A stretch of 64,000 bases of DNA from Parapedobacter indicus (GTDB lineage Bacteria > Bacteroidota > Bacteroidia > Sphingobacteriales > Sphingobacteriaceae): assembly GCF_900113765.1 (NCBI RefSeq), contig NZ_FOQO01000006.1, forward strand, positions 248,001 through 312,000, written 5' to 3'. The position numbers were made by a program, and so were the translations under genes. Shown here piece by piece: positions 25,345 to 34,760 of the stretch; position 1 is the first letter of the stretch; each line of letters opens with the position of its first letter. The notes under the pieces are model-generated. The model saw only the letters and a program-made list of their open reading frames with translations, did not search any database and was not told where the DNA came from.

Positions 25345-26688
25345 ATGGAAAACAAATTCACGTTCAATAACGGATACATCGTCGGCATATCACTGATCTC
25401 CGCATTGGGTGGCTACCTCTTCGGCTTTGATTTTGCCGTCATTGCAGGTGCCTTGCCCTTTTTACGGGAAGCATTTGCGTTGGATGCCTGGTGGGAGGGC
25501 TTCCTGACCGGCTCCCTGGCATTGGGATGTATCGTGGGGTGTCTGATAGCCGGGCGAATAGCCGATCAATACGGACGCAAGCTGGGACTCGTACTTGCCG
25601 CCGCGATCTTTGCGGCATCTTCTCTCGGAATGGCCTTTTCGGCCAATCTCACCGTATTTATTGCCATGCGGTTTGCCGCCGGCATCGGCGTGGGCATGGC
25701 CTCTCTGTTAAGTCCGATGTACATTGCCGAGGTCTCACCGGCACAAGTACGTGGACGGAATGTAGCCATCAACCAACTGACCGTCGTGATCGGGATTTTA
25801 GTCACTAATCTCGTTAATTACCTGTTGGCCGATGGTGGCAGCGAATCGTGGCGTTGGATGTTCGGACTGGGAGCCGTACCATCCGTACTGTTTTTCCTCG
25901 GCGTCCTCTGGTTACCCGAAAGCCCCCGTTGGCTGGTCAAGGCCGGCAGACAGGAACAGGCCGCCAAGGTATTGCATAAATTGGGTTCGCCGGACTATGC
26001 CGAATCAACCCTGTCCGGCATTCACCAATCGCTTCAAGGCGGTGTCAGGCAATCTTTCCGGGCGGTATTCGAAAAAAGTGTACGGCCCGCGGTTATCGTC
26101 GGAATTACCTTGGCACTGTTTCAGCAACTGTGTGGCATCAATGTGGTATTTAACTACGCATCGACCATTTTTGAGTCGGTGGGGGCCGACCTGGACAGGC
26201 AGCTTCTTGAAACCGTCGCGATCGGCGTGGTCAACCTGCTGTTTACGTTGGTAGCCATGTGGCAGGTGGATAAGCTGGGTCGCCGACCGCTGATGCTTGT
26301 GGGATCGCTGGGCCTCAGCATCGCCTACATCGTTCTCGCATTGCTCTTGCAGGGACAGGCAGCAACACTGCTGATATCCCTATTCGTCTTGTTGGCTATT
26401 GCCATCTACGCCACCACACTCGCGCCGGTTGTATGGGTGCTTATTTCGGAAATTTTCCCGAATAAGATCCGCGGGACGGCGTCGTCTGTGGCCATTGTAG
26501 CGCTTTGGATCGGTTACTTCATATTGGTATTCACGTTCCCGATACTGGCCAGCAAACTCGGCACGTTCGGTCCATTTTATTTTTACGCCGTTATCTGCTT
26601 CCTAGGCTTCTGGTTTGTCCGGTATCGGGTAAAAGAGACCAAAGGCAAGACATTGGAAGAACTGGAAGCAAACTTGACGGGACATTGA
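25345..26688 (+). CDS. sugar porter of the major facilitator superfamily
   Basis: Inner-membrane sugar/H+ symporter of 447 residues with 12 helices, of the XylE/GLUT type. Family signatures are GRIADQYGRK after helix 2, PESPRWLVK before the central loop, QQLCGINVVFNY in helix 7, DKLGRRPLM, and the C-terminal VKETKGKTLEELE. The frame runs upstream through galM, but the true start is the Met at 25345, 13 bases after galM. It probably imports the sugar whose anomers GalM equilibrates. Confidence 0.94.
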   Translation: MENKFTFNNGYIVGISLISALGGYLFGFDFAVIAGALPFLREAFALDAWWEGFLTGSLALGCIVGCLIAGRIADQYGRKLGLVLAAAIFAASSLGMAFSANLTVFIAMRFAAGIGVGMASLLSPMYIAEVSPAQVRGRNVAINQLTVVIGILVTNLVNYLLADGGSESWRWMFGLGAVPSVLFFLGVLWLPESPRWLVKAGRQEQAAKVLHKLGSPDYAESTLSGIHQSLQGGVRQSFRAVFEKSVRPAVIVGITLALFQQLCGINVVFNYASTIFESVGADLDRQLLETVAIGVVNLLFTLVAMWQVDKLGRRPLMLVGSLGLSIAYIVLALLLQGQAATLLISLFVLLAIAIYATTLAPVVWVLISEIFPNKIRGTASSVAIVALWIGYFILVFTFPILASKLGTFGPFYFYAVICFLGFWFVRYRVKETKGKTLEELEANLTGH

Positions 26689-26727
26689 GATATAAACAGA
26701 TAGATAATTGATAAACGAATAGCAGGA

Positions 26728-29700
26728 ATGGATATGCAGGTAACTATTTGGCAGGAAGAGGTGATCATCCCAACTTATGGTGTGGGTGAACCGGAAAAAA
26801 ATCCCATGTTTTTTGAAAAGCGGGTATATCAAGGCAGCAGTGGCGTCGTGTATCCCAATGCGGTTATTGAAAAAGTAGCCGACGAAAAGATCGAAAAGCG
26901 TTACATCGGGCTTTTCCTCGAAAACCGCTACCTCAAGGTACTGATCTTACCGGAATTGGGTGGCCGGATCCAGCTGGCTTACGATAAAATCGGACAACGG
27001 CACTTCGTTTACTACAACCAGGTGATTAAACCTGCCCTCGTGGGACTTACCGGCCCCTGGATTTCCGGGGGTATCGAATTTAACTGGCCACAGCATCACC
27101 GTCCCAGCACCTTTGAACCGATTGATTTCGATCTGGAGGAACATGCCGACGGTAGCAAAACCGTGTGGGTAAACGAAGTAGAAAAAATGTTCCATACCAA
27201 AGGCATGGCGGGTTTTACACTTCATCCCGACAAGGCTTACATAGAAATCAAAGCGAAACTTTACAACCGCTCGCCGTTGCCGCAGACTTTCCTTTGGTGG
27301 GCCAATCCGGCGGTAAAGGTCAATGACGATTACCAATCGGTGTTCCCACCCGATGTAAACGCGGTATTCGACCACGGCAAGCGGGATGTATCTACTTTTC
27401 CCGTTGCAACGGGCACGTATTACAAAGTCGATTACGCTCCCGGTACCGATATTTCACGTTATAAGAACATTCCCGTTCCGACCTCGTATATGGCCATCCG
27501 GTCCGATTACGATTTTGTCGGCGGATATGAACACGATTCACAGGCCGGCCTGCTCCATGTGGCCAACCACCATGTATCACCCGGGAAAAAGCAATGGACC
27601 TGGGGCAACGGGGATTTCGGCCAGGCGTGGGACCGGAATCTCACCGACGAAGATGGTCCATACATCGAATTGATGACTGGTGTATTTACGGATAACCAAC
27701 CGGATTTTTCGTGGCTGATGCCTTACGAGGAGAAGTCGTTTACGCAATATTTCATGCCCTACCGGGCATTGGGAATGATCAAGAATGCAAGCAAGGACAT
27801 TTTGCTGGCCATTGACCCAACGGAAAAAGGCTGGCTATTGAAAGTAGCGGTGACCGGTCCGCAACCGCACCTGGACGTACGCGTTTCCAGCAACGGAAAG
27901 CAAATCTTTGCAGATACCATCGCGTTGGATCCCGAGTCGGCGTACGAACGTCTGATTCCAACAACCAGCAAACCGGACGAGCGCGACCTTATCGTTGTGG
28001 TGGCCGATGGCGAGGGCCGTGAGTTGCTCCGGTATGAACCGGCAAAAAACAGGGCCAACGAGCTGCCCGAACCGGCTAAACCTGCAAAGGCACCTGCCGA
28101 GGTGGAAAGCACGGAGCAGCTGTTCTTAACGGGGCAGCACCTGGAACAATACCGGCACGCCACCTACAGCCCTGTACCTTATTACGAAGAGGCGTTGCGC
28201 CGCGATCCAACGGATATCCGCAACAACAATGCACTGGGAGCCTGGTACCTGCGGCGCGGACAATTCAAAAAAAGCGAATCCTTTTTCCGGCGGGCGATCG
28301 AAACAGCGACACAACGAAACCCCAACCCGTACGATAGCGAACCGTATTACAATCTTGGACTGAGTTTACGTTATCAAGACGATATCGATGGCGCCTATGA
28401 AGCGTTTTTCAAAGCCACCTGGAGCCATGCATGGGTAGCTGCTGGCTATTTCTCGGTAGCACAGATCGATATGCTTCGGGGCCGTATTCAATCGGCGCTG
28501 GAACATGCCGGTTTAGCATTGCAGCGCAATGCATCGCATGGAAAAGCCTACGTACTCCAGTCCGCGGCCTACCGGAAACTGGGAAATCCGGCCGCGGCAC
28601 TCGCGGTATGTGAAACGGCGTTACGGAACGATCGGTTCAATCTTGGCGCACTCTACGAATCGGCGCTGGCAAACCGCGCGCTGGGCAATGATCAAGAAAC
28701 GGCGATCCGGGAACAACAGTTAGCGAACCGGGCACGCGGCACGGCCCATAACGTCATCGCCTATGCAGTGGATTACAGCCTGGCGGGCTTGTACGAAGAA
28801 GCACTGGCACTTTTAGATCGCGTATCCGAACCCGAACGTACGCCGATGGTATTTTATTACCAAGCATGGATACAGCAGCAGTTGGGAAATCCTGCGAAAG
28901 CAAATGCGTTACTGGCACAAGCCGCCAGCGCAAGCCCCTATCTATGTTTTCCCAATCGGCTCGACGATATCCGTGTGCTTCGTTTCGCGATGGATCAAAA
29001 CCCGTCCGATGCACGTGCTCCCTATTACCTCGGTAATCTTTTTTACGATAAGCGGCAGTATGACGAAGCCATCTCGTTGTGGGAAAAAGCGGCAGAGGCT
29101 TCCGATGCCATACCCACCGTGTTTCGAAATCTCGGAATTGCTTACTTCAACAAACGGGCGGATGCGGTCCGGGCGCTCACATGTTATGAAAAGGCGTTTG
29201 CCATGGATCCCTCCGATGCACGGGTACTCATGGAGCTTGATCAGCTGTACAAGCTGCTGAACCGGCAACCTGCCGACCGGCTGGTTTTCCTGGAAGCCCG
29301 TCTAGATACCGCCCTGAAACGCGATGATATTTACCTGGAATGGGTATCGTTGTACAATACGCTCGGGCAGGAGGAAAAAGCACTGGAACTGTTGCTGCAA
29401 CGAAAATTCCATCCGTGGGAAGGTGGTGAAGGCAAAGCATCCGGTCAATACGTATACAGCCGAATCGCACTTGCAAAAAAAGCCTTGCATTCGGGAGATG
29501 CTGCCGCTGCCATTGACCACCTACATGCCGCACGGGTCTACCCTGAGTCCCTCGGAGAAGGCAAACTGCATGGTGCACAGGAAAACGACATCTTTTTCTG
29601 GCTGGGCCGCGCGTTGGCACAGCTGGGAAATGCCGAAGCCCTACACGCTTTCCGGCAAGCCACCATCGGGCTGGACGAGCCCGCAGCAGCCATGTTCTAC

Positions 29701-30072
29701 AACGATCAGCAGCCTGACAAAATCTTCTACCAGGGCCTGGCTTGGTTACAGCTCGGCGAGAACGATCGTGCAACTGAAATCTTTGAAAAATTGCTGCATT
29801 ATGGCAAGGCACACCTCCATGACAAGGTGAGTATCGATTATTTCGCGGTTTCACTACCGGATCTCCTGATCTTCGACGTGGATCTGAATGCACGCAATCA
29901 AACCCATTGTTATTTCATGCAGGCGCTCGGTTACCTCGGACTTGCGCAATACGAACAAGCGAAAGAGGCACTGGAAAAGGTGTTGCAGCAGGAGGCGGGC
30001 CATCAGGGAGCGATCACACATTTGTCATTATTAAACAACGGATTAATTCAGCGCTCGGCATTGACCGCATAA
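26728..30072 (+). CDS. DUF5107 / tetratricopeptide-repeat protein
   Basis: Large protein of 1114 residues without signal peptide. The first 350 or so residues form a DUF5107 domain, a beta-rich, galactose-mutarotase-like fold seen next to carbohydrate genes (LILPELGGRIQLAYDK, GIEFNWPQHHRPS). After a linker of about 40 residues rich in Pro, Ala and Glu (near 445), at least ten TPR units fill the rest. The function is not established; a carbohydrate-binding or epimerase-like head on a protein-interaction scaffold is plausible. It lies 39 bases after the transporter and 76 before GH97. Confidence 0.82.
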   Translation: MDMQVTIWQEEVIIPTYGVGEPEKNPMFFEKRVYQGSSGVVYPNAVIEKVADEKIEKRYIGLFLENRYLKVLILPELGGRIQLAYDKIGQRHFVYYNQVIKPALVGLTGPWISGGIEFNWPQHHRPSTFEPIDFDLEEHADGSKTVWVNEVEKMFHTKGMAGFTLHPDKAYIEIKAKLYNRSPLPQTFLWWANPAVKVNDDYQSVFPPDVNAVFDHGKRDVSTFPVATGTYYKVDYAPGTDISRYKNIPVPTSYMAIRSDYDFVGGYEHDSQAGLLHVANHHVSPGKKQWTWGNGDFGQAWDRNLTDEDGPYIELMTGVFTDNQPDFSWLMPYEEKSFTQYFMPYRALGMIKNASKDILLAIDPTEKGWLLKVAVTGPQPHLDVRVSSNGKQIFADTIALDPESAYERLIPTTSKPDERDLIVVVADGEGRELLRYEPAKNRANELPEPAKPAKAPAEVESTEQLFLTGQHLEQYRHATYSPVPYYEEALRRDPTDIRNNNALGAWYLRRGQFKKSESFFRRAIETATQRNPNPYDSEPYYNLGLSLRYQDDIDGAYEAFFKATWSHAWVAAGYFSVAQIDMLRGRIQSALEHAGLALQRNASHGKAYVLQSAAYRKLGNPAAALAVCETALRNDRFNLGALYESALANRALGNDQETAIREQQLANRARGTAHNVIAYAVDYSLAGLYEEALALLDRVSEPERTPMVFYYQAWIQQQLGNPAKANALLAQAASASPYLCFPNRLDDIRVLRFAMDQNPSDARAPYYLGNLFYDKRQYDEAISLWEKAAEASDAIPTVFRNLGIAYFNKRADAVRALTCYEKAFAMDPSDARVLMELDQLYKLLNRQPADRLVFLEARLDTALKRDDIYLEWVSLYNTLGQEEKALELLLQRKFHPWEGGEGKASGQYVYSRIALAKKALHSGDAAAAIDHLHAARVYPESLGEGKLHGAQENDIFFWLGRALAQLGNAEALHAFRQATIGLDEPAAAMFYNDQQPDKIFYQGLAWLQLGENDRATEIFEKLLHYGKAHLHDKVSIDYFAVSLPDLLIFDVDLNARNQTHCYFMQALGYLGLAQYEQAKEALEKVLQQEAGHQGAITHLSLLNNGLIQRSALTA

Positions 30073-30148
30073 TTAACTACCTTGCAAAATTTGAGCATCG
30101 TATCAGCAAATCAAAGAAATGTTAAACCTCACTTATCAAGTCGCAAAA

Positions 30149-32077
30149 ATGAAAAGTAAATCGAGTTATCAAGCGCTCATTTTGTCGATCGTCGGAACAC
30201 TTTTATGTATCGGTTGTAGTGTGGCGGATGAATCGCTAACCATAAAATCAAAAGATGGTTTAAATAAAATTACCTTGTCCCTAAATGAGAAAGGCGAGCT
30301 ATATTATCAGGTAACCCGCAGAGATAAAACACTCATTTCAGACTCTCCGCTTGGCCTAACCTGTGACGATCAGGATTTCACCTCCCAACTGTCGGTTGCC
30401 GAAATTTCACCGGTTGAGGAAAGAAGGGAGAAATACGAACTAAAGGTGAGTAATTACAAAGAAATAGATCATGTCTTTCAAACCAAAAGTATAACCTTTA
30501 AAAATAATCAGGGTGCACGCATGATCGTTGACTTAGTCGCCGGCGAAGAAGGAGTTGCTTTCCGCTATCGGTTTCCAGATACCGACGAGAAAACACGGAT
30601 CATAAAAGACGAAATTACCGGATTCCACATTGGAGAAAAGGCAAAAGGCTGGCTGCAGCCGTATAACAAAGCAGGCGACTATACCCCGGGTTATGAAGAC
30701 TTCTACCTTCCTGTAAATTCGGGTGACCCCATCAGTAATGCTCGTAACGCTTCTGTAGGCTGGTGCATGCCTGCGCTTTTTCATGTCAATGACAGCCAAA
30801 ACTGGGTGCTCATTGCGGAGTCCGGGACAGACGGTTCTTACCCGGGCTGTCATCTGCAGCCGGATTCGGAGGGAGGAATCTATCGAATCGCATTTGCAAA
30901 AGAAGACGAGAAATATACGTTGCCGCTAGCTGAGAAAGAAAATGCCTATCCAGCATCAAATCTTCCCTGGGTGATGCCATGGCGGGTGATCATCGTGGGT
31001 GATCAAGCCGGGGATATCTTACTGTCAACCCTGGTCACCGATCTGGCTCCTGCTTCTAAAATCGAAGACACCTCTTGGATTGAACCGGGGAAGGCCTCGT
31101 GGTCATGGTGGTCGCATCCGGATGATCATTCACCTGAAATTTACAATGAATTTTCGGATCTCGCAGCCTCCTTTGGCTTTGAATACACCCTATTTGACGC
31201 GGGTTGGGAAAAAGCGAACCGCGAAGGGGGGATCATTGACTATGCTGCCGCTAAAGGAATTAAACCCCTGGTTTGGGGCTATTCAGCAAGCTATTTTGAT
31301 TCAGAAGAACGAAAGAAACGGTTCAAAGAACTGGCCGATATGGGCATCAAAGGCGTTAAAATAGATTTCTGGTGTTCGGATAGACAAGAAGTAATGGCTG
31401 CGTTGCAATCGGTTTTTGAAGATGCCGCCAACGAACATTTACTGGTAAATCTCCATGGTTCCTCCGTTCCGAGAGGCTGGCACAGGACCTGGCCAAATTT
31501 CATGACGGCGGAAGCGATACTGGGCACTGAAAGCTACTTTTATGAACCGAGGTTCCCTGATAAAGCAGCAGAACAGAATACGGTGTTGCCTTTTACAAGA
31601 AACGTAGCGGGCCCCGCGGACTATACGCCGTTTGCACTGACAATGAGAAAATATCCCCGTGTTAATACAGCAGTTCATGAACTCGCCACGGCCATGATCT
31701 ATACATCTGGAATTATCCATTTCGCCGATTCAAAAGAGGTATTTGATTCACTTCCCGTCGAGGTGAAGGATTTATTGACGGATATGCCCGCCACTTGGGA
31801 CAACACCGAAAGCGTAATGGCTGAACCCGGTAAATTCATCGTTCTCTCCCGCCAAAAAGATTCCCTTTCCTATATCGTGGGTATAAATGGCACCAACAGC
31901 GAACTACCTATCAAACTGGATCTTGCTAAATACGGAAAGGAGTTTTCTAAATTTCGGATCATTACGGAAGGCGAAGAACCATTAATGGAATTTGATATAC
32001 ACACGCATCCGATAGCTCCTGATTGGTCTTATAATTTAGCCCCTAAAGGAGGATTTATCATTCAATTTATCCCTTAA
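30149..32077 (+). CDS. glycoside hydrolase family 97, alpha-galactosidase type
   Basis: Lipoprotein enzyme of 642 residues with signal peptide ending LLCIGC. GH97 layout: N-terminal beta-sandwich (25-280), TIM barrel (about 290-540), C-terminal beta domain. Asp406 in GVKIDFW matches, as I recall the family, the nucleophile of retaining GH97 alpha-galactosidases; inverting SusB-type members use glutamates instead. The acid/base would be a Glu in MTAEAILGTE. I use the Met at 30149 because the signal peptide begins there; a start at 30119 adds ten residues. The 3' end overlaps the convergent symporter gene by 11 bases. Confidence 0.88.
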   Translation: MKSKSSYQALILSIVGTLLCIGCSVADESLTIKSKDGLNKITLSLNEKGELYYQVTRRDKTLISDSPLGLTCDDQDFTSQLSVAEISPVEERREKYELKVSNYKEIDHVFQTKSITFKNNQGARMIVDLVAGEEGVAFRYRFPDTDEKTRIIKDEITGFHIGEKAKGWLQPYNKAGDYTPGYEDFYLPVNSGDPISNARNASVGWCMPALFHVNDSQNWVLIAESGTDGSYPGCHLQPDSEGGIYRIAFAKEDEKYTLPLAEKENAYPASNLPWVMPWRVIIVGDQAGDILLSTLVTDLAPASKIEDTSWIEPGKASWSWWSHPDDHSPEIYNEFSDLAASFGFEYTLFDAGWEKANREGGIIDYAAAKGIKPLVWGYSASYFDSEERKKRFKELADMGIKGVKIDFWCSDRQEVMAALQSVFEDAANEHLLVNLHGSSVPRGWHRTWPNFMTAEAILGTESYFYEPRFPDKAAEQNTVLPFTRNVAGPADYTPFALTMRKYPRVNTAVHELATAMIYTSGIIHFADSKEVFDSLPVEVKDLLTDMPATWDNTESVMAEPGKFIVLSRQKDSLSYIVGINGTNSELPIKLDLAKYGKEFSKFRIITEGEEPLMEFDIHTHPIAPDWSYNLAPKGGFIIQFIP

Positions 32078-33668
32078 CAACACCCCATTTAGAAAAAAAG
32101 ATATACAGACACAGCATCGCCAATACCAACAGCAACCATGCCAAGTGCCGTCGCTTCCAGGGTGTAAGCGGAATCTTCAAATCAGGCATAAGCATTTGTT
32201 GTTGTTGCATGGGCCAAAATTTGCCGATGGCCAGCATCAATAATGACGTCACCACGAACAGTATCGCCAGTACATGGAGAAAATGAAGACCGACATGAAA
32301 AATATATTCGCAGGCAAAATAGCTCGCCATAAAAAATAACAGACCTATTTTGGCTGCAAAAGGCGGCACCTTTTTGGTCAGAAATCCGACGACAACGATC
32401 GTGAAAATGGGAATGGAGAACAAACCGGCCACTTTCTGCAGGTAGGTATAGAAACCGCTGTGTGCAAACAGGATAAACGGTGCCGTAATCATTGCTAACA
32501 GCGAAATAGTGATTTCAAACCGCTTTCCGATGCGAACAAGCTCTGCATCAGTCGGTCTGCCGCCTCGCCTTTCCCGATAAGGTTTATAGATATTGAGTAC
32601 AAACAACGTACTGCTGCCATGGAGCCCTGCGTTGTAGGTGGTCATGGCCGCCCCGAAAACCAACGCTGCGGTCATGCCCAACAGCACGCCGGGAAGGGCA
32701 TTGGCTGCGAGCACAGGGAAAACCGATGCCGTATTGGTGATGCCGGGGTAAAGGTGCACAGCAATCAGCCCCGGCAGGTTAATGAGGACCGGCGTAACCA
32801 GCTTGCCCACGGCGGCCAACGCCATGCCTTTCTGCGCATGTGCCAGATTTTTCGCAACCAGCACCTGCTGAACAATATATTGCTCCATACCCCAGTAATA
32901 GATATTGACCAGCAGCATGCCTGTAAACAACGTACTGAAAGGTACAGCATCGGCTTCCGAGCCAATGGCATTTAAATGAGATGTATGCTTCGTGAGCAAT
33001 CGAGTTACCCCGGCCACGATATCGCCATCGCCCAGGGCTTTTAATGCAAACCAAGGCAGACAGATGCCGATAATGAGCAATCCACCGCCCAACACCGTGT
33101 CCGAAATCGTAATGGCCTTCAATCCGCCGGCAATGGTGTAGAGACTGCCTACCAATCCCAATACCCATACCATGATCCAGATGCATTGCCAATAGGATAC
33201 ACCAAACCATGCCGGTAAATCGAACATGCCCGTCATGGCCACGGCACCGCCGTACAGCACCGGTGGCAGCAAATTGACCACATAGCTGAGCAGAAAGATA
33301 ACCGACACCCATCGCTTCGTCCCTTCATCGTACCGATCGGCCAGGAAATCAGGAGTCGTGACCATCCCACCCTTAAAATAGACCGGCAACAAAAACTCAG
33401 ACACCAACAGCATCGCAACGACAGAAGTCACCCCCCACGCCATAACGGATAAATTGTTGATGTAAACCGACTCGTTTTCACCAATAAACTGGTTGGCGCT
33501 GAGGTTGGTAAGCAACAAAGAACCGGCGACAACGAGGTAACCGTTGTTTTTGCCTGCCAGGAATAGGCCCGAGACGGATTTTAAATTGACTGAACGCGTT
33601 TTGTACCAGGATACTGCTGCAACCAGTACCGTACAAACCAGAAAACTTATGACAATTACCGCATTCAA
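32067..33668 (-). CDS. sodium:solute symporter (SSS family, SglT-like)
   Basis: Inner-membrane Na+/sugar symporter of 533 residues with 13-14 helices. It shows SSS features such as NLSANQFIGENESVYINN in the first helices, GMEQYIVQQVLVAKN in the middle and FGAAMTTYNAGLHGSSTLF. The start is TTG, placed directly after the TGA of the GntR gene with no bases between; no ATG lies near the N-terminus. The gene would be translated by coupling with gntR. With GH36 upstream, galactose or a galactoside is the likely cargo. Confidence 0.9.
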   Translation of the reverse strand: MNAVIVISFLVCTVLVAAVSWYKTRSVNLKSVSGLFLAGKNNGYLVVAGSLLLTNLSANQFIGENESVYINNLSVMAWGVTSVVAMLLVSEFLLPVYFKGGMVTTPDFLADRYDEGTKRWVSVIFLLSYVVNLLPPVLYGGAVAMTGMFDLPAWFGVSYWQCIWIMVWVLGLVGSLYTIAGGLKAITISDTVLGGGLLIIGICLPWFALKALGDGDIVAGVTRLLTKHTSHLNAIGSEADAVPFSTLFTGMLLVNIYYWGMEQYIVQQVLVAKNLAHAQKGMALAAVGKLVTPVLINLPGLIAVHLYPGITNTASVFPVLAANALPGVLLGMTAALVFGAAMTTYNAGLHGSSTLFVLNIYKPYRERRGGRPTDAELVRIGKRFEITISLLAMITAPFILFAHSGFYTYLQKVAGLFSIPIFTIVVVGFLTKKVPPFAAKIGLLFFMASYFACEYIFHVGLHFLHVLAILFVVTSLLMLAIGKFWPMQQQQMLMPDLKIPLTPWKRRHLAWLLLVLAMLCLYIFFSKWGVVKG

Positions 33669-34709
33669 TCAGAGAGATTTACGAATATACAACGCAGTAG
33701 GCACTACCTGCTGGATTTTTTCACGGGTTTGCACATAATCGGCTGCCAGCCTGCCCATTTCCGCAAAATCGGCAGAAAACGTGGTGATACCTCCGGCAAT
33801 AATTTCCTTCACCACGTCATCGTTATGTGCGAGTACTGCCAAATCCTTACCCAATTTCCACTTTTTATCCATTACATCTTTCAGGATGGCATAAAGCTCC
33901 GGATTGTGAATCGTAAAATATACTTTGTTACGTTCAATACTGCCACTTTCATAGTGCTTCTTTACCGTGCCTTTCAAACCTGTATCTTTCAGGAATTTGC
34001 GAAACGATTGCAGAATTTCCGAAGGTTCTGCAGTATTTTTCCTGAAAAAAAAGATGATTTCCTCATAGGCCGCCAGCTTCGCTGCCAACTGCTGAAATAT
34101 ATGGTAGGATGAGGTCCGGAATTCCTGCGTAATATATGAATAGTCGCTTCCGAGTGCCAAATGGCGATCAATGACCAGCAACTTGAACGGAGGTATCGTC
34201 GTTAGTAACTCCTTTATCCGCTCTGTTGCGATCGGGGCTACGATATACAGTCCGTAGTGCCCGGCAATCCGATTGAAGATGGCTTCAAATACATCGGGAT
34301 TGTTGTGATGGAAATACAGATCGATCTGGATGTCTTTGTCGATATGGGTTTTCAGACTGTTATACAGCGTTTCCTGAAACGTATCGAACGCATACATCAG
34401 CAGCGCGATCTTTTGCTGCTGGCGGATGTTGCCGCTGATCACAAAATAGCCCTTTCGGTTTTTCGAAGCAATCACCCCCCGCTCCATCAGCTCTTTGTAA
34501 GCCTTTACAATGGTTTCCCGTGCGTATCCCAATTCACTGATCATGGTATTGACCGAAGGCAGGGCGGCATTCGTGCGCAGTCCACCTTCATCAATGGCAT
34601 CCAGTATTCCCTGTACCAGTTGCTCGTGCTTGGAGAGCGACTGCAAGTTTTCCAGTGCACGGATCTTCTGAATGACAAAAACGACCGGGTCGACCTGACT
34701 TATCTCCAT
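33669..34709 (-). CDS. GntR-family regulator with LacI-like sugar-binding domain
   Basis: Regulator of 346 residues. A GntR winged helix (about 25-95; LPSVNTMISELGYARETIVKAYKELMERGVI) is followed by a periplasmic-binding-protein-like effector domain (about 105-345) in place of the usual FadR or UTRA domain, a design common in Bacteroidota sugar operons. It lies between GH36 (51-base gap) and the symporter (no gap), so it probably represses this operon until a sugar binds. Confidence 0.9.
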   Translation of the reverse strand: MEISQVDPVVFVIQKIRALENLQSLSKHEQLVQGILDAIDEGGLRTNAALPSVNTMISELGYARETIVKAYKELMERGVIASKNRKGYFVISGNIRQQQKIALLMYAFDTFQETLYNSLKTHIDKDIQIDLYFHHNNPDVFEAIFNRIAGHYGLYIVAPIATERIKELLTTIPPFKLLVIDRHLALGSDYSYITQEFRTSSYHIFQQLAAKLAAYEEIIFFFRKNTAEPSEILQSFRKFLKDTGLKGTVKKHYESGSIERNKVYFTIHNPELYAILKDVMDKKWKLGKDLAVLAHNDDVVKEIIAGGITTFSADFAEMGRLAADYVQTREKIQQVVPTALYIRKSL

Positions 34710-34760
34710 ATGTGAAGCTATTTTTCTTTTGTAATGTGGTAAATATAAATAAACAGCGTG

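Noticed and set aside
29228..29893. 221-codon minus-strand frame inside the DUF5107-TPR gene
   Set aside because: Its composition is dominated by Arg, Pro and Cys, typical of an antisense frame of a GC-rich gene; the TPR frame is the real one.
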